From positions 1,586,001 through 1,650,000 of the forward strand of contig NZ_CP083376.1 of NCBI RefSeq assembly GCF_020042665.1: a stretch of DNA of 64,000 nt, in the 5' to 3' direction. Below, one piece after another: positions 61,403 through 64,000 of the stretch. The notes under the pieces were generated by a model. That model saw only the letters and a program-made list of their open reading frames with translations, searched no databases and had not been told where the DNA came from. Position numbers and translations under genes: made by a program. The stretch's first letter is position 1; each line of letters starts with the position of its first letter. Source of the stretch: Pseudoxanthomonas sp. X-1 (GTDB lineage Bacteria; Pseudomonadota; Gammaproteobacteria; Xanthomonadales; Xanthomonadaceae).

Positions 61403-61920
61403 CCTGGGCAGCCCTTATCGAGCTTATCGGCGGCGTCCGCGCCACCGTGTGGGCTGGCCTGCTGGTCGTCGCGCTGATCTGCCTTGGGCAGCGCTCATGC
61501 GCTCTGGCCGAGGCCCGCAAAGCACTGTCCGATGAGCGCGCCGCGTGGGCGAAGCAGACGCTTGAGCAGGCCAACGACGTGATTGCCGCCCAGCAGAAGG
61601 CCCGCGCTGCCGAGCAGGCGGCTGCCCACCGTCAGAGCGAGATCGCCAATGCATACGAGGAAGGGAAGGCCGCAGCCCAGGCTGCTGCTGATCGGGTTGC
61701 CGCTGATCTGCGCGATGGCAATCTCCGGCTGCAGCAGCGCTGGGCGTCCTGTGCAGCCACCGCCAGTCTGTCCGGTGCTGCCAGCTCCCCCAGCCGGCCT
61801 GATGCGGGCGCCGACGACCGAGCAGCGAGTGCGGGCCGAATTGTTGGCGCCGCCGCCGAGTGCGACGCCCAAGTCCGCGGTCTCCAAGCCCTAGTCCGAA
61901 GCGACAGGACTACCCCGTGA
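61399..61920 (+). CDS. i-spanin, Rz-like
   Basis: A protein of 173 residues. One N-terminal membrane helix (ATVWAGLLVVALICLGQRS) is followed by a periplasmic coiled coil (ALAEARKALSDERAAWAKQT then LEQANDVIAAQQKARAAEQA). This is the Rz layout. It pairs with the lipoprotein encoded inside it (61649-61894) to fuse inner and outer membranes at lysis. Confidence 0.88.
   Translation: MTWAALIELIGGVRATVWAGLLVVALICLGQRSCALAEARKALSDERAAWAKQTLEQANDVIAAQQKARAAEQAAAHRQSEIANAYEEGKAAAQAAADRVAADLRDGNLRLQQRWASCAATASLSGAASSPSRPDAGADDRAASAGRIVGAAAECDAQVRGLQALVRSDRTTP
61649..61894 (+). CDS. o-spanin, Rz1-like lipoprotein nested in Rz
   Basis: A protein of 81 residues in the +1 frame, wholly inside the Rz gene, as in lambda. 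A lipoprotein signal (PRLLLIGLPLICAMAISGC, C28) is followed by the Pro-rich mature part typical of Rz1 (GRPVQPPPVCPVLPAPPAG). GAGCGAG before the ATG is a modest ribosome site. The mature protein is anchored in the outer membrane and binds Rz. Confidence 0.88.
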   Translation: MHTRKGRPQPRLLLIGLPLICAMAISGCSSAGRPVQPPPVCPVLPAPPAGLMRAPTTEQRVRAELLAPPPSATPKSAVSKP

Positions 61921-62153
61921 GCAAAGTCCGCGTCCAACGCTACCAGACGCTGGGGTATGCCACGGTCGACGATGGAGCGACCCAGGGTGCCACCATCGGC
62001 GAAGACGTGTTCAACGCAGACGGCTCGCTGTTTTCGCCACTACAGGTGACTGCCTTGGCCAACGTCCCGGACGATGCCAGCGCCGCCGCTGCTGGCGTGC
62101 TGATCGGCGGGCTCTACCGAAACGGCTCGGTGCTTATGGTGCGCGTGTCCTGA
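61917..62153 (+). CDS. Hypothetical protein, 78 residues, GTG start
   Basis: It reads VSKVRVQRYQTLGYATVDDG then FSPLQVTALANVPDDASAAA. A beta-rich small protein starting in a GTGA overlap with Rz. Between lysis genes and tailspike such small proteins may be head or tail fibre accessories; unproven. Confidence 0.65.
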   Translation: MSKVRVQRYQTLGYATVDDGATQGATIGEDVFNADGSLFSPLQVTALANVPDDASAAAAGVLIGGLYRNGSVLMVRVS

Positions 62154-62167
62154 TTTGCCGTTGAGGC
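62154..62167 (+). promoter_or_regulatory. Late element copy 5
   Basis: TTTGCCGTTGAGGC begins right after the stop of the preceding gene, 50 bp ahead of the tailspike ATG. Confidence 0.6.
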
Positions 62168-62179
62168 CGCCGCAAAACG

Positions 62180-62217
62180 GGGCAGGGTAATCTCGTCTTC
62201 ACCTGTCCACCCTGCCC
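62180..62217 (+). promoter_or_regulatory. Inverted repeat abutting the tailspike start codon
   Basis: Perfect nine-base arms GGGCAGGGT and ACCCTGCCC with a 20-base loop; the second arm ends on the base before the ATG. No Shine-Dalgarno is seen between them, so the hairpin may control translation or bind a regulator. Confidence 0.6.
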
Positions 62218-64000
62218 ATGCTGCCTGTCACCTGGACCCAAGTCCCCATCGTTGGCACCTTCCAGCGGGCTGACGGTACGCCACGCGCCGGTGGGATCAT
62301 CACGTTCGAGTGCGCCCAGCAGGTCACCGCAGGGGACACGGTGGTGAACCCGCGCAAGCTCATCGCCAAGCTCGATGCCAACGGATCGATGCCATCGGGA
62401 TTCAAGCTTCCTGCTTCGAATGACCCTGATATCTCTCCGACTGGCTGGGCTTGGCTGGTCCGCGAGGAGTTCCCGGGCGGTCGTGACCCGTACTACATGT
62501 TCGTGCCGTATACCTCGGTAAGCATCGACTTGGCGACGGTCACTCCAGTGGTTGACCCTGGCGTGCTATCCCCTTGGATGACGGATGCCGCGCTCGACCC
62601 TGCGCTTGCCGCTCGTGGAGTTGACCAGTATCTGCGCCCGAATCTTGCTGACTCGTCGACCGGAAAGGGCGCTGCGCTAGTGGCATTCCAGCAGTCTGGC
62701 GCAGCGACAGTCGCCCGCGACACTGCCGCCAAGTTGCGCGAGCGCTACAGCGTCCTGGATGTCATCCCCACGGCGCTGCACGCAGGCATTGCCGCCGGCA
62801 GTGGCACAACGAACGTGGCCAGCTACATCGCCCAGGCCGTGGCCAATAGCGATGACGTGGTGCTGCCGCCTGGTCGCTACTACGTGACCGACGCCATTGC
62901 GGTCCCGCCTGGCAAGCGCCTGCGCGGCTCCGGAAAGCACAAGACGATCCTGTATGTCCCGGCCACCTTCAACCTTTCTGCATCCGGCGTGATCGTGTTG
63001 CAGGCCAACACTGAGCCTGGCTCGGCCGTCGAGGACTTGACGATCATCTTCGTGCAGCCCGATACCAACGTGCGCGCCAATCTGACCCAGTACCCGCCCG
63101 CGATCAAGGCCAACGCCGCGCCGCGCTTTGCGGTGCGCCGGCTGCGCATCGAGTGCGCCTGGAACGGCATCGACATGAAGGGCAACAACGGCGGGGCGGT
63201 CATCGACGACCTCGAAATCTCGTCCTTTAACACCGACATCGACATTGATGGGTCGGTGGACTCGGTCAAGCTCACGAAGCTGCATATCTGGCCGTTCGGC
63301 CTTGTGGCGAGGCCGCTGCTTTACTCGCTGTATGAAAGCACCCTACACACCGGCATCAAATCGGGGCGGTGTGATGACTTCCACCTCTCCGATTCGATCA
63401 TCTTTTCTCTGTCGATCGCGACCAACTTCTACCAGTCCGCCAGCGGCACCACCTTCGGCAGCATCGTGGAGACGGACTTCGACGACCGCGGCGGGGTCAA
63501 CGTTTCGGCCGGCGCGCTCACGCTGACGGGCTGCTACCTTTCGGTGGGTAAGACCGACGCTGTGATCGGTAACATTTCTGGTGGCGCGGTCTCTTTCGCA
63601 GGCTGCACGATTACGCTCAACGCGATTCCGAACGGGGGCACGGCGCTGATCGTCAGCGGCGCATCGACGACGGTCAACATGTCCGGCTGCCAGTCAGGAT
63701 CGGGCACGATTGACGCGACACTGGTGTCGGCCGGCTCCGGAGCGCGCTTGACCATGGCGGCCTGCGACTGGAGCCGCGACGGTGCGACCGCCTACACCAA
63801 GCCGACCGTGGTCTACAACAACGCCACGGGCGCGGTCACGGGGTGCTCTGCACCTGCCAAGACGGCAGGCGCTGGCACTTTCATTGCAGTGCAAACCGAT
63901 TCCCACGTGCGCATTGCGCATAATTCCGCGCCGGGCTGGGGCAACGCCTTCCCGGCTGGCGCCGTCGCGAATGCCAAGTTCACCTCGGCCGGCGTTTCGG
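62218..64000 (+). CDS. Tailspike with beta-helix, 3' end outside the window
   Basis: An open frame of 594 codons from ATG 62218 to the window end. The N-terminal region (VTWTQVPIVGTFQRADGTPR then GFKLPASNDPDISPTGWAWL) is a virion-binding module. From about residue 180 the sequence has the pectate-lyase-like start VLPPGRYYVTDAIAVPPGKR then LRGSGKHKTILYVP, and then repeated beta-helix rungs (LTGCYLSVGKTDAVIGNISG; VSFAGCTITLNAI; VNMSGCQSGSG) with Cys at similar rung positions. It should bind and probably cut a surface polysaccharide. Being the last gene before the edge, it may be followed by further fibre or conversion genes. Confidence 0.88.
   Translation, partial: MLPVTWTQVPIVGTFQRADGTPRAGGIITFECAQQVTAGDTVVNPRKLIAKLDANGSMPSGFKLPASNDPDISPTGWAWLVREEFPGGRDPYYMFVPYTSVSIDLATVTPVVDPGVLSPWMTDAALDPALAARGVDQYLRPNLADSSTGKGAALVAFQQSGAATVARDTAAKLRERYSVLDVIPTALHAGIAAGSGTTNVASYIAQAVANSDDVVLPPGRYYVTDAIAVPPGKRLRGSGKHKTILYVPATFNLSASGVIVLQANTEPGSAVEDLTIIFVQPDTNVRANLTQYPPAIKANAAPRFAVRRLRIECAWNGIDMKGNNGGAVIDDLEISSFNTDIDIDGSVDSVKLTKLHIWPFGLVARPLLYSLYESTLHTGIKSGRCDDFHLSDSIIFSLSIATNFYQSASGTTFGSIVETDFDDRGGVNVSAGALTLTGCYLSVGKTDAVIGNISGGAVSFAGCTITLNAIPNGGTALIVSGASTTVNMSGCQSGSGTIDATLVSAGSGARLTMAACDWSRDGATAYTKPTVVYNNATGAVTGCSAPAKTAGAGTFIAVQTDSHVRIAHNSAPGWGNAFPAGAVANAKFTSAGVS

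Larger units (their letters stand above)
23085..64000. mobile_element. Prophage of a temperate short-tailed (podovirus-like) phage, right end outside the window
   Basis: The element has attL in tRNA-Phe, integrase, an early leftward operon, a lambda-like immunity region, replication genes, Sf6-type terminase, portal, capsid, ejection proteins, lysis genes and a tailspike. No tape measure, tail tube or sheath gene is present, which points to a short tail. Base composition is slightly lower in G+C than the flanking chromosome. All modules appear intact, so the prophage may be inducible. The size is at least 40.9 kb in this window. Confidence 0.97.

Overview
The window is a high-GC gammaproteobacterial chromosome, most likely Xanthomonadaceae (Lysobacteraceae). 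The evidence is a WecG/GumM-type glycosyltransferase tail and a TraB/GumN-family gene at the left edge, a Xanthomonas-like Dxs N-terminus, and many enveloped-cell genes typical of that family. About 23 kb of chromosome is followed by a large prophage that starts at position 23085 and runs off the right end of the window.

Chromosomal part (1-23084). It holds the end of a polysaccharide glycosyltransferase gene, a DUF985 cupin gene and a TraB/GumN-family gene. These are followed by dxs, an HNH nuclease gene and a DmdC-type acyl-CoA dehydrogenase gene. Next is a five-gene leftward signalling locus (12975 to 6580): a secreted protein, an FHA-GAF protein, a Ser/Thr kinase with TPRs, a cytosolic NarL-type histidine kinase and its response regulator. 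Further right are a secreted S8 protease with C-terminal SLH-like repeats, an LEA14-like lipoprotein, a lipocalin, and a tetR-MFP-RND efflux operon headed by two CTAAC-N3-GTTAG operators.

Prophage (23085 to beyond 64000). The phage entered a tRNA-Phe gene. A 47-bp tRNA 3' half (attL) sits next to the integrase gene, and the old tRNA terminator is still on the host side. A leftward early operon (33279 to 23253) carries about 15 very small overlapping genes, a RecA-like (Sak4-type) ATPase, a PD-(D/E)xK nuclease, SSB, a homing endonuclease, a J-domain protein, DUF4224 and integrase. Immunity is lambda-like. A repressor gene and a cro-like gene diverge, with three copies of the palindrome TAGGCAATGCCTA between them. 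Two more copies flank the leftward promoter 2.6 kb away. Probable lysogeny-expressed envelope genes lie behind the repressor, and a DUF2335 membrane-protein pair lies opposite them.

The rightward early block encodes a lambda O-like replication protein (with iteron-like repeats inside the gene), a DnaB helicase and a nin-like set (NinB-like, YbcO/DUF968-like, DUF1064, HD hydrolase). The late block has the gene order of a short-tailed phage: Sf6-type terminase, portal, scaffold, capsid, connector and tail proteins, a tail protein ending in a Hint (hedgehog/intein) domain, ejection proteins with two GNAT genes, then endolysin, holin, Rz and nested Rz1, and a beta-helix tailspike open at the window edge.

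The most notable items are: a 14-bp element, [AT]TT[AG]CCGTTGA[CG]GC, repeated at five late gene-block starts (candidate phage-specific late control element); the Hint-domain tail protein at a gene boundary; a 9-residue tandem-repeat protein that varies at only two positions; the paired-operator immunity system with a likely leaderless cro; and the kinase/two-component hybrid operon. All calls come from reading the sequence. No database search or structure prediction was run.
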